Shown here in pieces: positions 18,950 through 29,650 of a stretch of DNA of 64,000 bases (within the stretch, counting starts at the first letter, position 1; every line of letters begins with the position of its first letter). The DNA is taken from contig NZ_JAKMCP010000006.1 in the NCBI RefSeq assembly GCF_022662105.1, positions 123,820 to 187,819 of the forward strand, in the 5' to 3' direction. Below the pieces are notes generated by a model, which did not search any database, had not been told where the DNA came from, and saw only the letters and a list, made by a program, of their open reading frames with translations. The DNA comes from Aestuariivivens sediminis. GTDB taxonomy: Bacteria > Bacteroidota > Bacteroidia > Flavobacteriales > Flavobacteriaceae. Made by a program: the position numbers and the translations under genes.

Positions 18950-19810
18950 TTATAAATCCTGGGTGTGAAAGGGAATCAATCCATCAATTGGTCTTCTTAC
19001 AAAATTACCTGTTTTAAAACCCATTTCCTCTGCAACTTCCTTTATTTCATCTTGTGCAAAAAAGGCAATTGAACCTGCAAAATGTACAGGTACCGTGTTC
19101 AGTTTATCCTTGAATTGCATGATCATGTTTTTAGCAAAAAGCCTAATTCCATTTTTAATCAAGTTCAAGGTATATTCAGAATCTTTATGCAAGAACATGA
19201 ACTCTGCAAAATTAGCCAGGTAGGCATTGGGATTAGGTTGTTTATAGAGATTATATTTGATATAATCGGCGTCCATATTGTACTTACTTCCAAAAGCTAC
19301 TTTAACATTTTCGGGCATATGGTTAAAATAGTAATCCCTGATTAATTGTTTCCCATAGTAATTTCCTGATGCGTCATCCATAAGGGTATAGCCCAAAGAA
19401 ATGACTTTTTGGTGAAGCTTTTCGCCATCATAGTAACTGCAATTCGATCCGGTACCTAATATACAAACGACCGCCGCCTGGTCTGGGCTACTAATGCAAG
19501 AATAAACAGCAGCCATAGTGTCTTCACTAACTTCAACATGAGCATTTTTAAAGAAACTCTGAAGCACCCCTTTTAAGGTCTCAACCGGTTTTACTGTTCC
19601 ACAACCCGCACCATAGAAAAAAACATGGGTCACATTATCCCTGTTGTTTTTTAAATCCTCGTTATTTTTAATTATTTTTTTTAGCTTTTTTTCGGGTAAA
19701 ATTGCAGGGTTTAATCCTTTAGTACGAATCTTTTCAAGCAATTTATTACCATTATTATCTACAGCAATCCAATCTGATTTTGTAGACCCGCTATCAACAA
19801 TTAAAATCAT
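18950..19810 (-). CDS. BadF/BadG/BcrA/BcrD-type ATPase, probable N-acetylglucosamine kinase
   Basis: An ASKHA-fold sugar kinase, probably phosphorylating GlcNAc. The phosphate-binding motifs LIVDSGSTKSDW (at the N-terminus) and CILGTGSNCSYYDG are visible, with HFAGSIAFFAQDE near the C-terminus. The ATG at 19810 puts MILIVDSGSTKSDW at the front; an ATG at 19849 would add thirteen residues that do not fit the family. At 286 residues it is the normal length. It follows pfkA-gap on the same strand after a terminator and precedes the ABC ATPase by 19 bp. Confidence 0.82.
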   Translation of the reverse strand: MILIVDSGSTKSDWIAVDNNGNKLLEKIRTKGLNPAILPEKKLKKIIKNNEDLKNNRDNVTHVFFYGAGCGTVKPVETLKGVLQSFFKNAHVEVSEDTMAAVYSCISSPDQAAVVCILGTGSNCSYYDGEKLHQKVISLGYTLMDDASGNYYGKQLIRDYYFNHMPENVKVAFGSKYNMDADYIKYNLYKQPNPNAYLANFAEFMFLHKDSEYTLNLIKNGIRLFAKNMIMQFKDKLNTVPVHFAGSIAFFAQDEIKEVAEEMGFKTGNFVRRPIDGLIPFHTQDL

Positions 19811-19825
19811 AAGGCGTAAGTTAAA

Positions 19826-19871
19826 AACTCCACAGACTACTGTGTGCATTACACAATAACTCTGTGGAGTT
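19826..19871 (-). terminator. Nested hairpin terminator after gap
   Basis: An 11-bp perfect stem (AACTCCACAGA / TCTGTGGAGTT) encloses a smaller TGTGT/ACACA stem. On the minus strand it ends in GTTTTT, so it should terminate the pfkA-gap transcript just before the kinase gene. The nested structure is unusual for a simple terminator. Confidence 0.78.
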
Positions 19872-19894
19872 ATTATATATTAATACTCTAAAAA

Positions 19895-20905
<1,011 letters not shown>

Positions 20906-20915
20906 TTATTAATAT

Positions 20916-21902
20916 TTAGGTGCTCATTATATCCGAGACACGCAGTAATTCTAAATTTATTTTTGTTTTTCCTTTAATGGCCTTATCCAAATGAGTCAAT
21001 TCCATTTTATTGGCTAATAGCCCAACCATGTAATTGGTTTTCCCTTCTAATAAGGTTTCAACAGCCTTAACTCCCATTCTACTGGCTAAAACACGATCGA
21101 AACAAGAGGGAGAACCTCCTCTTTGCATATGCCCTAGCACGGAAACCCTGACATCATATCCTTCCATGTTTTCATCCACAAATTCTTTGAGTTCAAAAAT
21201 ATTCTTTCCTATTTTATCACCTTCAGCAACAATGACAATGCTCGATGTTTTACCAGATTTACGACTTTTATTTAATGAATCCACTAAACGATCCAATCCC
21301 AAATCTTCTTCTGGAATTAAAATTTCTTCAGCTCCTCCTGCAATACCAGTATTCAATGCAATATGACCAACATCTCGTCCCATAACCTCAATAAAAAATA
21401 ACCGGTTATGTGAACTTGCTGTATCTCGAATTTTATCAATGGCATCGACTACCGTATTTAATGCCGTATCAAAACCTAAGGTATGAGAGGTGCCAAAAAT
21501 ATCATTATCAATAGTTCCGGGAATACCCATTACAGGAAAGCCAAATTCTTGATTGAAAATAAGCGCCCCGGTAAAGGATCCATCACCCCCAATTACAACC
21601 AATCCATCAACTTCATGATCAACTAAATTTTGATACGCTTTTTGACGTCCTTCTGGTGTTCTAAACTCTTTTGATCGCGCTGATTTTAATATAGTACCAC
21701 CCTTGTTTATTATACCTCTTACACTGCGTGCCCCCATAGGTTTAAAATCCCCTTCAATGAGACCTTCATAGCCTCTGTAAACCCCTATACATTGAATTTC
21801 ATGATAAGCACAAGTTCTAACAACAGAACGAATAGCAGCGTTCATACCAGGGGAATCTCCACCCGAAGTTAAAACAGCTAGTTTCTTAATTTTATTAGGC
21901 AT
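20916..21902 (-). CDS. pfkA: ATP-dependent 6-phosphofructokinase
   Basis: Commits glucose carbon to glycolysis by phosphorylating fructose 6-phosphate. TSGGDSPGMNAAIRSVVR (12-29), VVIGGDGS and the catalytic PGTIDNDIFGT loop are typical of bacterial ATP-PfkA; the glycine in GGDGS argues for ATP rather than pyrophosphate. VSVLGHMQRGGSP (towards the end) is the family signature. At 328 residues it is full length. It is first gene of the pfkA-gap operon; an AT-rich inverted repeat lies about 65 bp upstream. Confidence 0.97.
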   Translation of the reverse strand: MPNKIKKLAVLTSGGDSPGMNAAIRSVVRTCAYHEIQCIGVYRGYEGLIEGDFKPMGARSVRGIINKGGTILKSARSKEFRTPEGRQKAYQNLVDHEVDGLVVIGGDGSFTGALIFNQEFGFPVMGIPGTIDNDIFGTSHTLGFDTALNTVVDAIDKIRDTASSHNRLFFIEVMGRDVGHIALNTGIAGGAEEILIPEEDLGLDRLVDSLNKSRKSGKTSSIVIVAEGDKIGKNIFELKEFVDENMEGYDVRVSVLGHMQRGGSPSCFDRVLASRMGVKAVETLLEGKTNYMVGLLANKMELTHLDKAIKGKTKINLELLRVSDIMST

Positions 21903-21965
21903 TAAACTATTTCTAAATTTTGGATCGTAAAATTACTAAACTAAAATTATATATTTACTGCATTT

Positions 21966-21983
21966 ATAGTATTTTAATACTAT
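21966..21983. repeat. 18-bp AT-rich inverted repeat between tamB and pfkA
   Basis: ATAGTATT-TT-AATACTAT is a perfect inverted repeat 64 bp upstream of pfkA and 76 bp after the TamB stop. It could be a weak terminator for TamB or an operator for pfkA-gap; there is no T-run to decide. Confidence 0.4.
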
Positions 21984-22058
21984 TCAAAACTATAACGTTT
22001 TAGTTACGGAAAAACAAATATAGTTAATATTAAATAGTTGAATGCGAATCAAAAAAAT

Positions 22059-25000
22059 CTATTTTTCAGCCTTGTCATTGGATTTTAATTCTATAAACTC
22101 CGGTAATGGGGCATCGGACTCAGTAACAGATTCTTCTTCGAAGATTTCTTTTTTTTCAGCGCTTTTTGAGGTTTTAAATAAGTTTTCAATGAGTTCTTTA
22201 AACGTATTAAAATCCACATTATAAGAAACCCCTATACCTTGCGTATATCCGATGGCTTCTCCAAAATTCTGTATACTGTTTTCTCTATTGAATACTTTAG
22301 CGGTTAAGGTGCCTTCTTCATTTAATAAAAAGTCTATTTCAACATCTCCAGCAATTACAGTTTCTGTGGCACTGGCTCCTCCTATAGGCACACCTACTTT
22401 TCCATTTATTAATACTCTGTCACTAATTTGAGTCTGTAAAGTTACACCGACTCTATCATTGGTTTGGTAATCTGGTCTATTTTGACCAGCTTCATAATTT
22501 AATCCTAAATTGAACTTACTATCCCCGCTTGAAAAAATACCATTGATAATCCCATTGAGTCTCTCGGCTATTGTTCCAGAAAAATTTAACTGGTTGAGTC
22601 CTCTGGAAAAGGACCCAGTAGAGAGTAAATACAGGGCTTGGTTTTGTCTATCGTCTTGAGATTCCAATCGATATTGAAGTTCAGATTTTATCGTAGAGTT
22701 AACATTTGGAAAATCAAATGTAAAATCAGGATCGGGTTGTGTTAAATCACCATCCAATTTAATTATCAATTCAACCGGGATACTTCTATTAATAGGGTTG
22801 TCCAGTAATGGTGATGGATTCGCTTGCGTCTTATAAATGGCCTCCATATTTATAATGGCATCCAATGGTTCGCCCTCCCAGGCGATTGTGCCACCGGGTT
22901 GAACAATAAATTCTTTTTGAACCAAACCGCCATAGGCAAAATTATAAACGCCTCTGAATACCGAAAAATCTCCCCACATATTAAATTTTCCATTTGTATT
23001 TATTTCAACCAACAGTCCTCCTACTCCACTTCCCTTTAATGAATGACCCGTATTCTTATCGATAATGATCTCTACCTCAGCATCTTCAGTAACATCCAAA
23101 TCGAAATCTAACTCCAAACCTTTAATTTGTTTATAGGTTACGGATTCTCCTTTTTTTCTAGCTTCTTTTTCCTCCCTCGTCACAAATCGGATATACGTAT
23201 TGTCTCCAAAGGACTCCGTATCCTTAATGGGTATTTTAAATACAGTTCCGGATTTAGTTTCTCCAATAACATTGATAGTCAACTGGTCTGTTGGTCCATA
23301 AATATTGGCAGACCCTCCAACAAATCCTGTTCCGAAATATAAAGATTCATCAGACTCTTGAGTATCCAGAACCAACAAGCGTGGTGTCTCAATATTTAAA
23401 TCCAAGCGCCAATCGGATAAATTAACATGACTTAATGAACCACTTAACTCGCCTTTGGAATTGTATTTCGTATCGGTAAGTTTTATTTTTTGAAAATTAA
23501 AACTTTGGTCTTTTAACGCGACCTGAACATTGTTATTAAATTTATAGTCTACATTGAGATAAGGAATTCCTAAACCTCCATTGTTAAGCGCTAATTTACC
23601 CTCTACATCTGGTCTTTTAAGGTTCCCTTTTATATTTGCCCTTCCTGAAATCTCCCCCCTTATATCCGATAAAACACCTTGCAAAAGAGGATTTAGCGGT
23701 ATCAAATTGAATGTATTAAAATCAAGATGAAGATCAATATAAGATTGCTTACCTATTACATTTATGTCACCATTAGCATTAAATGATTGAAATGCATCAT
23801 TTTTTATTGTCGCATTTATGTTGTAATTAGTTAATGTTTCGTTCCCTTTAATTAAAGCATCGAAGGAACCCAATAAAAAATTATTAATTTTTAGATCGTC
23901 AATAACTATTGTTGAATTCGGTAAATAACTGCCGTTCTTTTGTAAAATATCCAGCTTGCCATTAACATTGCCTGCCAGTGATAGACTATCTATATCCGGA
24001 GTAATTTTAGCTAAGTCTACATTCTTAAAATTTAGCTTAATATCTTTTTGGGTTGAATCTTGTACAAATCCGGATAATGTTATGGCTTCATCATTGTGGT
24101 TAACCTTTAACTGATCAATATTAAACGTTGTTAGTGCTTTGTTGAAGGATATTTTATTAAATCTATCTTTCTCTTCGTTTATAAACCATTTGTTGTTTTT
24201 AATGGTTACATCTGACTTTTTAAACCCAATTACGGATTCATTTTCTTCGTTTATAGTATGATAAAAATTCAGGTTGTAAATATCGCTGTTTCGTTTACCT
24301 CCATTAAATTCTGATCTCATGAAAAGGGTATCATTCAGTGTAGCATTTATTAAACGAAAATCCGACACATTATAATATTTTGTACTTAAACTGTCCAATT
24401 CGATGTAGGTGTTAAAAAGTGGGTTTTCATTGTCTACCTGAAGTTCTATATTGCGCACCAAATTTTCAGCTAATTTAATTTCTGGGGATTTAAACAATAA
24501 TTTAAATTCCCTGGCATCACTTTCTACTGTTCCTTTGATAAATGTATTTTTTCCGACCTGAATATCCGGTAAAAAAACTTCAAGAATTTTATTGTAAATG
24601 GTGAAGTTAAAATCTATATGCTGATTGTCTTTAACCATATTGGGGATGTAATTGGTATATATATTTCCTAATGAATTTTCGAAAAGTTTTTTAAGATCAT
24701 TAAACTGGAATTTACCAATCATACTGCCACTAATGATATCAGGAGAGTGGATATCAATATATCTAACCCCTTCAACAAATCTCGAACTTGTTTCAAACCG
24801 ATCAAAAAAATAGGTGTTATATTCATTTTTATAAGTCGTATTAGTAAACACTATATTCCCATAGGCATCATCAAAACTACTGCCGTTCACATTCATTTTA
24901 ACTGCGCTTTCAAAAAGTGAAATACTATCATTCTTAACAAAATTCAAAGCTTTTAAATTAGCATAATCAACTTTTGCTTGAAAATCATATTTACGTATGT

Positions 25001-26513
25001 CTTCAGAAAAATCGACTAAACCATTAAAATTAAATACCAGATTTCTATCATTTGTAACTAAGTTACCATCGAAAATTTTATTTCTTATGGTCCCTGCCAC
25101 TTTGGTATTCTTATAAGCGTATCCATTATAAATCGCACTAAAAATATCGCCTTTAACTTCTGTATTTATAGTTTCAGTTAGAAATCCCTTACCATTAACA
25201 TCAAAATTTAAAGAAACTGTTCCAATTTTCAGTGCTTCAACAAAACTTCCTAAATCAAATTCTTCAAGGCTCATTTTTCCGATATACTTTGCATTATCAA
25301 TACTATTTACCTTAGATACATCTAAATTGGTCCTAATCATTCCCAGTTCTGTATCAATTTTTATATCTGCCTTGACGTTGGAAGATGTAACTTCTGAAGT
25401 TCCAACGATCGTGAAGTATCCCAATCTTTCAAACGACGAAGGTATGGCCGCACCTAAAACATTGGGAAGCATTCCATTTAAATCAATATAGGTTGACGAT
25501 AAATTTTTAAATTTTCCCGCCATGTAAAAATTATTAGGCGCTTTATTGAACAAATTTTTAAAGTTAATGTCTCCATAAACTCTTGTACTTCTATTGGTAT
25601 TCAACTCCAAATTTTTTACATATAAATTATTAAGCGTGCCTGAAATATCGACATTAAATCTTGCGCGTTGATTGGTGCCAAACTCATTATAAAATGTATT
25701 TAATTCATCCAGCAGGACATCGGAATCACTGAAAGAGGCATTAACAGTTACTTTATCGGTAAAAAACTGTAAGTCTTCACGCTGGTACATAAACTTTAAA
25801 TCTCCTTTTAATACAGACTTTTCTGTTTTTATCTCTAAAGCATCAAATGTCATATCAGTAAGGGTATATTTAAAATTGGTCATCATATTTTTTATGGTTA
25901 CTCCCCTACTTTCATCCAGAGCCAAAGTATTAATACGAGCACTAACGTCGCTGCCACTAATTAAAAAATTGGTTGCATTTATATATAAGTGACTAAAGTC
26001 AAGTATTTGCTTGTTCGTTTTATTTTCATTGTACAGCTTGAAAATACCATCATAAATGGACACATCACTTGAGGAAAGCAAAAAACGACTTCTTTCTTTC
26101 CTAGGATTATCACTTTCAAGCTTTTTAACAAAAATATCTAAATTGGTATCTGCTTCACCTTTATATTTTGTAATATTAAAAACCAGACCCTCAATATCGA
26201 TATCGCCAAATACCAATTTACCATTATATAGATTGGTTAAACTTAGCACTGAGGTATTTAATTCTAGAATACTAATCAAGGTATCCTCCTTGTAATCTTC
26301 AATATAGATGTCTTTGAGTTCGACGTCTCCATTAAATTGTAGACTCACCCGTCCAACATTAATATTTGTTTTGAAATCTTGGTTCAATCTATTAGTAACA
26401 TACTTCCCTAAATTAGTTTGAACTGAAGGAATGGATAAAATCAACACCAAAATAATGAAGAGTAACAGTATGACTACTGCTAATTTTGTTGCTATTTTAA
26501 GTATTTTTTTGAT
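22059..26513 (-). CDS. tamB: TamB/DUF490-family inner-to-outer-membrane bridge protein
   Basis: A very large AsmA-like lipid-transfer or assembly protein, expected to span the periplasm and help outer-membrane biogenesis. The N-terminal anchor and the DUF490 ending (TIAWEGEPLDAIINMEA, SELQYRLESQDDRQNQALY) are clear; the long middle is beta-rich. From TTG at 26450 the protein would lack its membrane anchor. Extending 21 codons to an ATC at 26513 gives (M)KKILKIATKL and an 18-residue hydrophobic helix, an ideal signal anchor; TAG lies two codons upstream, so ATC is the only sensible start. Full length would be 1484 residues. It is divergent from tsaD, an arrangement common in flavobacteria. Confidence 0.85.
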   Translation of the reverse strand: MKKILKIATKLAVVILLLFIILVLILSIPSVQTNLGKYVTNRLNQDFKTNINVGRVSLQFNGDVELKDIYIEDYKEDTLISILELNTSVLSLTNLYNGKLVFGDIDIEGLVFNITKYKGEADTNLDIFVKKLESDNPRKERSRFLLSSSDVSIYDGIFKLYNENKTNKQILDFSHLYINATNFLISGSDVSARINTLALDESRGVTIKNMMTNFKYTLTDMTFDALEIKTEKSVLKGDLKFMYQREDLQFFTDKVTVNASFSDSDVLLDELNTFYNEFGTNQRARFNVDISGTLNNLYVKNLELNTNRSTRVYGDINFKNLFNKAPNNFYMAGKFKNLSSTYIDLNGMLPNVLGAAIPSSFERLGYFTIVGTSEVTSSNVKADIKIDTELGMIRTNLDVSKVNSIDNAKYIGKMSLEEFDLGSFVEALKIGTVSLNFDVNGKGFLTETINTEVKGDIFSAIYNGYAYKNTKVAGTIRNKIFDGNLVTNDRNLVFNFNGLVDFSEDIRKYDFQAKVDYANLKALNFVKNDSISLFESAVKMNVNGSSFDDAYGNIVFTNTTYKNEYNTYFFDRFETSSRFVEGVRYIDIHSPDIISGSMIGKFQFNDLKKLFENSLGNIYTNYIPNMVKDNQHIDFNFTIYNKILEVFLPDIQVGKNTFIKGTVESDAREFKLLFKSPEIKLAENLVRNIELQVDNENPLFNTYIELDSLSTKYYNVSDFRLINATLNDTLFMRSEFNGGKRNSDIYNLNFYHTINEENESVIGFKKSDVTIKNNKWFINEEKDRFNKISFNKALTTFNIDQLKVNHNDEAITLSGFVQDSTQKDIKLNFKNVDLAKITPDIDSLSLAGNVNGKLDILQKNGSYLPNSTIVIDDLKINNFLLGSFDALIKGNETLTNYNINATIKNDAFQSFNANGDINVIGKQSYIDLHLDFNTFNLIPLNPLLQGVLSDIRGEISGRANIKGNLKRPDVEGKLALNNGGLGIPYLNVDYKFNNNVQVALKDQSFNFQKIKLTDTKYNSKGELSGSLSHVNLSDWRLDLNIETPRLLVLDTQESDESLYFGTGFVGGSANIYGPTDQLTINVIGETKSGTVFKIPIKDTESFGDNTYIRFVTREEKEARKKGESVTYKQIKGLELDFDLDVTEDAEVEIIIDKNTGHSLKGSGVGGLLVEINTNGKFNMWGDFSVFRGVYNFAYGGLVQKEFIVQPGGTIAWEGEPLDAIINMEAIYKTQANPSPLLDNPINRSIPVELIIKLDGDLTQPDPDFTFDFPNVNSTIKSELQYRLESQDDRQNQALYLLSTGSFSRGLNQLNFSGTIAERLNGIINGIFSSGDSKFNLGLNYEAGQNRPDYQTNDRVGVTLQTQISDRVLINGKVGVPIGGASATETVIAGDVEIDFLLNEEGTLTAKVFNRENSIQNFGEAIGYTQGIGVSYNVDFNTFKELIENLFKTSKSAEKKEIFEEESVTESDAPLPEFIELKSNDKAEK

Positions 26514-26519
26514 GTTCTA

Positions 26520-26527
26520 CAAAGTTA
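26520..26527 (-). promoter_or_regulatory. Candidate -7 element (TAACTTTG) at the tamB start
   Basis: TAACTTTG fits TAnnTTTG and ends six bases before the proposed ATC start, with GTG rather than TTG 19 bp upstream of it. If used, it would give an almost leaderless mRNA, which is odd for a non-ATG start; transcription from further upstream is equally possible. Confidence 0.3.
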
Positions 26528-26616
26528 AATTATTTATTTACAAGTACACTAGAAGTTATGTCTGATCCAGATTTTAGAGGATCTCATTATTCAATGTATA
26601 AAAAATAAAAAAAGAC

Positions 26617-26624
26617 TAGTTTTG
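26617..26624 (+). promoter_or_regulatory. Candidate -7 element (TAGTTTTG) upstream of tsaD
   Basis: TAGTTTTG matches TAnnTTTG and lies 67 bp before the tsaD ATG. No TTG is seen at the right -33 distance, so support is partial. Confidence 0.35.
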
Positions 26625-26691
26625 TAAAAAATTTAAATAAACCAGAATTTGTTTTTTCAAAATTAACAATTATTGTGCCTAAAATTTAGTA

Positions 26692-27714
26692 ATGGCTGAA
26701 CAAAATATTTACATCTTAGGAATAGAGTCTTCATGCGATGATACTGCGGCTGCTGTGATTCATAATGGAAAAATGTTGAGCAATGTCATTGCCAATCAAA
26801 AAATTCATGAAGCCTATGGTGGTGTCGTTCCCGAGCTGGCCTCAAGGGCACATCAACAAAACATAGTTCCGGTAGTTGACCAGGCCCTTAATCGGGCTAA
26901 AATTTCCAAAAATGATCTTAATGCAATAGCATTTACACGTGGTCCAGGTTTAATGGGATCCTTACTGGTAGGTACGTCCTTTGCAAAGTCTTTAGCGTAT
27001 GGGTTAGATATTCCATTGATAGAAGTCAACCATATGCAAGCCCATATTTTAGCACATTACATTGAGGAAGAAAATTATAGTAAACCTCCTTTTCCATTTT
27101 TGGCCATGACCATATCTGGTGGACATACTCAAATAGTGGAAGTTGACCATTATTTTGAAATGACGGTAATTGGTGAGACTATTGATGATGCAGTGGGAGA
27201 AGCGTTTGATAAAAGTGGGAAAATTTTAGGTCTGGGCTATCCCGCAGGGCCTGAAATCGACAAACTGGCAAAACTAGGGAACCCGAAAGCCTTTAAGTTC
27301 ACTAAACCCAAGGTTGACGGTTTAAATTTTAGTTTTTCAGGATTAAAAACAGCGATTCTATATTTTGTACAAAAAGAAACTAAGATTAATCCTGATTTTA
27401 TCAAAGAAAACATTAATGATATATGTGCTTCCATTCAATATACCATTATCAGAATTCTGATTGATAAGCTGAAATTGGCCTCCAAGCAAACTGGAATTAA
27501 ACATATTGCCATTGGTGGGGGCGTATCGGCAAACTCAGGCATACGACAAGCTTTGAAAGATGGGGAGCAAAAATTTGGTTGGACAACGTATGTGCCTAAA
27601 TTTGAGTTCACCACAGATAATGCTGCCATGATAGCCATTGTAGGCTATTTGAAATTTCTGGAAGGAGATTTTTCCGCACAAGACACTACGGCTTCGGCCA
27701 GATTGAAAATATAA
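26692..27714 (+). CDS. tsaD: tRNA N6-adenosine threonylcarbamoyltransferase
   Basis: Transfers the threonylcarbamoyl group to A37 of ANN-decoding tRNAs, completing the t6A pathway begun by TsaC. GIESSCDDTAAAV (10-22), the metal-binding HMQAH (114-118), SGGHTQIV, and GGGVSANSGIR near the C-terminus are diagnostic of the Kae1/TsaD fold. At 340 residues it is the normal length. It heads a run with rsmE and the DUF4159 gene, with spacings of 14 bp and 0 bp, and is divergent from tamB. Confidence 0.97.
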   Translation: MAEQNIYILGIESSCDDTAAAVIHNGKMLSNVIANQKIHEAYGGVVPELASRAHQQNIVPVVDQALNRAKISKNDLNAIAFTRGPGLMGSLLVGTSFAKSLAYGLDIPLIEVNHMQAHILAHYIEEENYSKPPFPFLAMTISGGHTQIVEVDHYFEMTVIGETIDDAVGEAFDKSGKILGLGYPAGPEIDKLAKLGNPKAFKFTKPKVDGLNFSFSGLKTAILYFVQKETKINPDFIKENINDICASIQYTIIRILIDKLKLASKQTGIKHIAIGGGVSANSGIRQALKDGEQKFGWTTYVPKFEFTTDNAAMIAIVGYLKFLEGDFSAQDTTASARLKI

Positions 27715-27728
27715 ACTTGTTGAATCAT

Positions 27729-28433
27729 ATGCAACTTTTCTATCATCCTGACATAGTCGAAGACACAAATGAGTTTTATTTCGATAAAGTTGAAAGCAGG
27801 CATATTACAAAAGTCTTGCGAAAAAATACTGGAGACCATTTACAAATCACTAATGGAAATGGTTGGTTATTTACGGCCCAAATTTTATTATCAGATGTAA
27901 AAAAATGTAAAGCTCAAGTTATAGATAAAACTTTACAAAATAAGAGGCCATACACGCTACATATGGCCGTTGCACCTACCAAAATAAATGAGCGATACGA
28001 ATGGTTTTTAGAAAAAGCAACGGAAATAGGCGTAGATATCATAACTCCAATAATTTGTGACCATAGCGAACGTAAAGTCATTAAAACTGAACGTTATGAA
28101 AAGATATTGCAGTCGGCCATGAAACAGTCACTCCACAGCTATTTACCTGAACTAAATGATCCTATTTCATTCAGAGATTTTATGGCACAAAGCTTTGAAG
28201 GTACATTGTTGATAGCCCACTGTGAAGCAACTGAACGTAAGCGTTTAAAGCAGGAAATAACCCCAAAAAACAAAACAACTATTTTAATTGGTCCCGAAGG
28301 TGACTTTAGTGCAAAAGAAATTCAAATGGCCATCGAAAATAATTTTATTCCCGTAACTTTGGGATCATCCAGATTACGTACGGAAACGGCTGCCATTGTA
28401 GCTTGTCATTCAATCGCTTTTATAAATCAATAA
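27729..28433 (+). CDS. rsmE: 16S rRNA (uracil-1498-N3)-methyltransferase
   Basis: A SPOUT-fold SAM-dependent methylase of 16S rRNA U1498. An N-terminal PUA-like RNA-binding part (about 1-70, with SRHITKVLRKNTGD) is followed by the knotted domain: APTKINERYEWFLEKATEIG, LIGPEGDFSAKEI and LGSSRLRTETAAIVA. I use ATG at 27729 (MQLFYHPDI), which fits the family; TTG at 27717 would add four residues. At 234 residues the length is standard. Confidence 0.94.
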   Translation: MQLFYHPDIVEDTNEFYFDKVESRHITKVLRKNTGDHLQITNGNGWLFTAQILLSDVKKCKAQVIDKTLQNKRPYTLHMAVAPTKINERYEWFLEKATEIGVDIITPIICDHSERKVIKTERYEKILQSAMKQSLHSYLPELNDPISFRDFMAQSFEGTLLIAHCEATERKRLKQEITPKNKTTILIGPEGDFSAKEIQMAIENNFIPVTLGSSRLRTETAAIVACHSIAFINQ

Positions 28434-29078
28434 ATGAGACGCATTGCCTTAATTCTTTTATTTAATTTCATACTTTTAAATTTCAATGCACAGGAGGTGG
28501 CTGTATTAAAATATAGTGGTGGTGGTGATTGGTATAGTAATCCTACGTCATTGCCTAATTTAATTTCCTTTTGCAATGAACGTATAAATACAAAATTAAA
28601 TGTAAAACCTGAAACTGTAGAAGTTGGGAGTAGTGATATTTTCCAATATCCCTTGGTTCATATGACGGGCCATGGTAACGTATATTTTAGTGTTGAAGAT
28701 GCGGAAAACTTGCGTAACTATTTAATTTCTGGTGGCTTTTTACATATTGACGATAATTACGGTATGGAACCGTTTATCACGAGAGAATTAAAAAAGGTGT
28801 TCCCCAATAAGGATCTTGTGGAGCTCCCGGCTAATCACATTATTTTTAACATCGCTTTTCCCTTTAAAAATGGCCTTCCCAAAATTCATGAACATGATGG
28901 AAAACGTCCACAAGCTTTTGGTATTTATCACGAAGGAAGATTAGTGTTGCTGTTTACTTATGAAAGTGATTTAGGTGATGGATGGGAGGATCCTACAGTA
29001 CATAATGACCCAGAAGATGTAAGGGAAAAAGCCCTTAAAATGGGAGCTAATATTATAAAGTATGCTTTTGAAAATTGA
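28434..29078 (+). CDS. Secreted DUF4159 protein
   Basis: A signal peptide (about 1-19, ending LNFNAQ) is followed by a single DUF4159 domain. Recognisable features are YSGGGDWYSNPTSLPNL near the start, MTGHGNVYFS, and GGFLHIDDNYGMEPFI. DUF4159 is thought to adopt a flavodoxin/glutamine-amidotransferase-like fold, but its role is not known. The ATG begins immediately after the rsmE stop, so it is translated from the tsaD-rsmE transcript. Confidence 0.82.
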   Translation: MRRIALILLFNFILLNFNAQEVAVLKYSGGGDWYSNPTSLPNLISFCNERINTKLNVKPETVEVGSSDIFQYPLVHMTGHGNVYFSVEDAENLRNYLISGGFLHIDDNYGMEPFITRELKKVFPNKDLVELPANHIIFNIAFPFKNGLPKIHEHDGKRPQAFGIYHEGRLVLLFTYESDLGDGWEDPTVHNDPEDVREKALKMGANIIKYAFEN

Positions 29079-29143
29079 GATATTGGATATGATGTTTTAC
29101 TTTTGAATGATTAATAATTTATGATGCTTTCAATAAATTTGAT

Positions 29144-29650
29144 ATGCAACTTACCCATTACAACACTAAATTTAAGCCGTTTACTTTCCCAATCACTTTA
29201 GTTTGCGATAATGTTTCCAATGGGCCCAATATTGGAAGCCTATTTCGAATTGCCGATGCTTTTGGTGTCCAAACCTTAATTCTTTGTGGCCAGAATATTT
29301 CCATGGGAAGAAAAATGACTAAAACATCCAGAGCCACAGAAAAAAAAGTGAACTATAAAATGGAACCATATACTTTACCTGTGGTAGAGCGTTTAAAAAA
29401 GGAAGGTGCCCTAATAATTACATTAGAAATAACTTCAACGAGCCGTCCATTGCACGCATTTGAATTTTCAAATGACAACCCCATTGCTTTAATCGTCGGT
29501 GATGAAACATTAGGAGTTTCTGAACCTATTATAAAAGGGTCTGATGTCAATATACATATCGATATGTTTGGTAGTAATAGCAGTATGAATGTCGTTCAAG
29601 CCACCAATATTGCACTTTATGAAATAACTAAACAACTTAGAGGGTTTTGA
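29144..29650 (+). CDS. TrmH/SpoU-family RNA 2'-O-methyltransferase
   Basis: A 168-residue SPOUT methyltransferase that uses SAM to methylate a ribose in tRNA or rRNA. The three SpoU motifs are visible: NVSNGPNIGSLFRIADAFG, ALIVGDETLGVSE and IDMFGSNSSMNVVQATNIAL. The catalytic arginine is in motif 1. No extra RNA-binding domain is present, so it is the short type, and the target nucleotide cannot be inferred. Its end overlaps the convergent GNAT gene by 14 bp. Confidence 0.88.
   Translation: MQLTHYNTKFKPFTFPITLVCDNVSNGPNIGSLFRIADAFGVQTLILCGQNISMGRKMTKTSRATEKKVNYKMEPYTLPVVERLKKEGALIITLEITSTSRPLHAFEFSNDNPIALIVGDETLGVSEPIIKGSDVNIHIDMFGSNSSMNVVQATNIALYEITKQLRGF

Noticed and set aside
19826..19871. 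Considered a riboswitch or small RNA gene.
   Set aside because: It is a simple nested stem ending in a T-run after gap; no aptamer core or promoter is evident.
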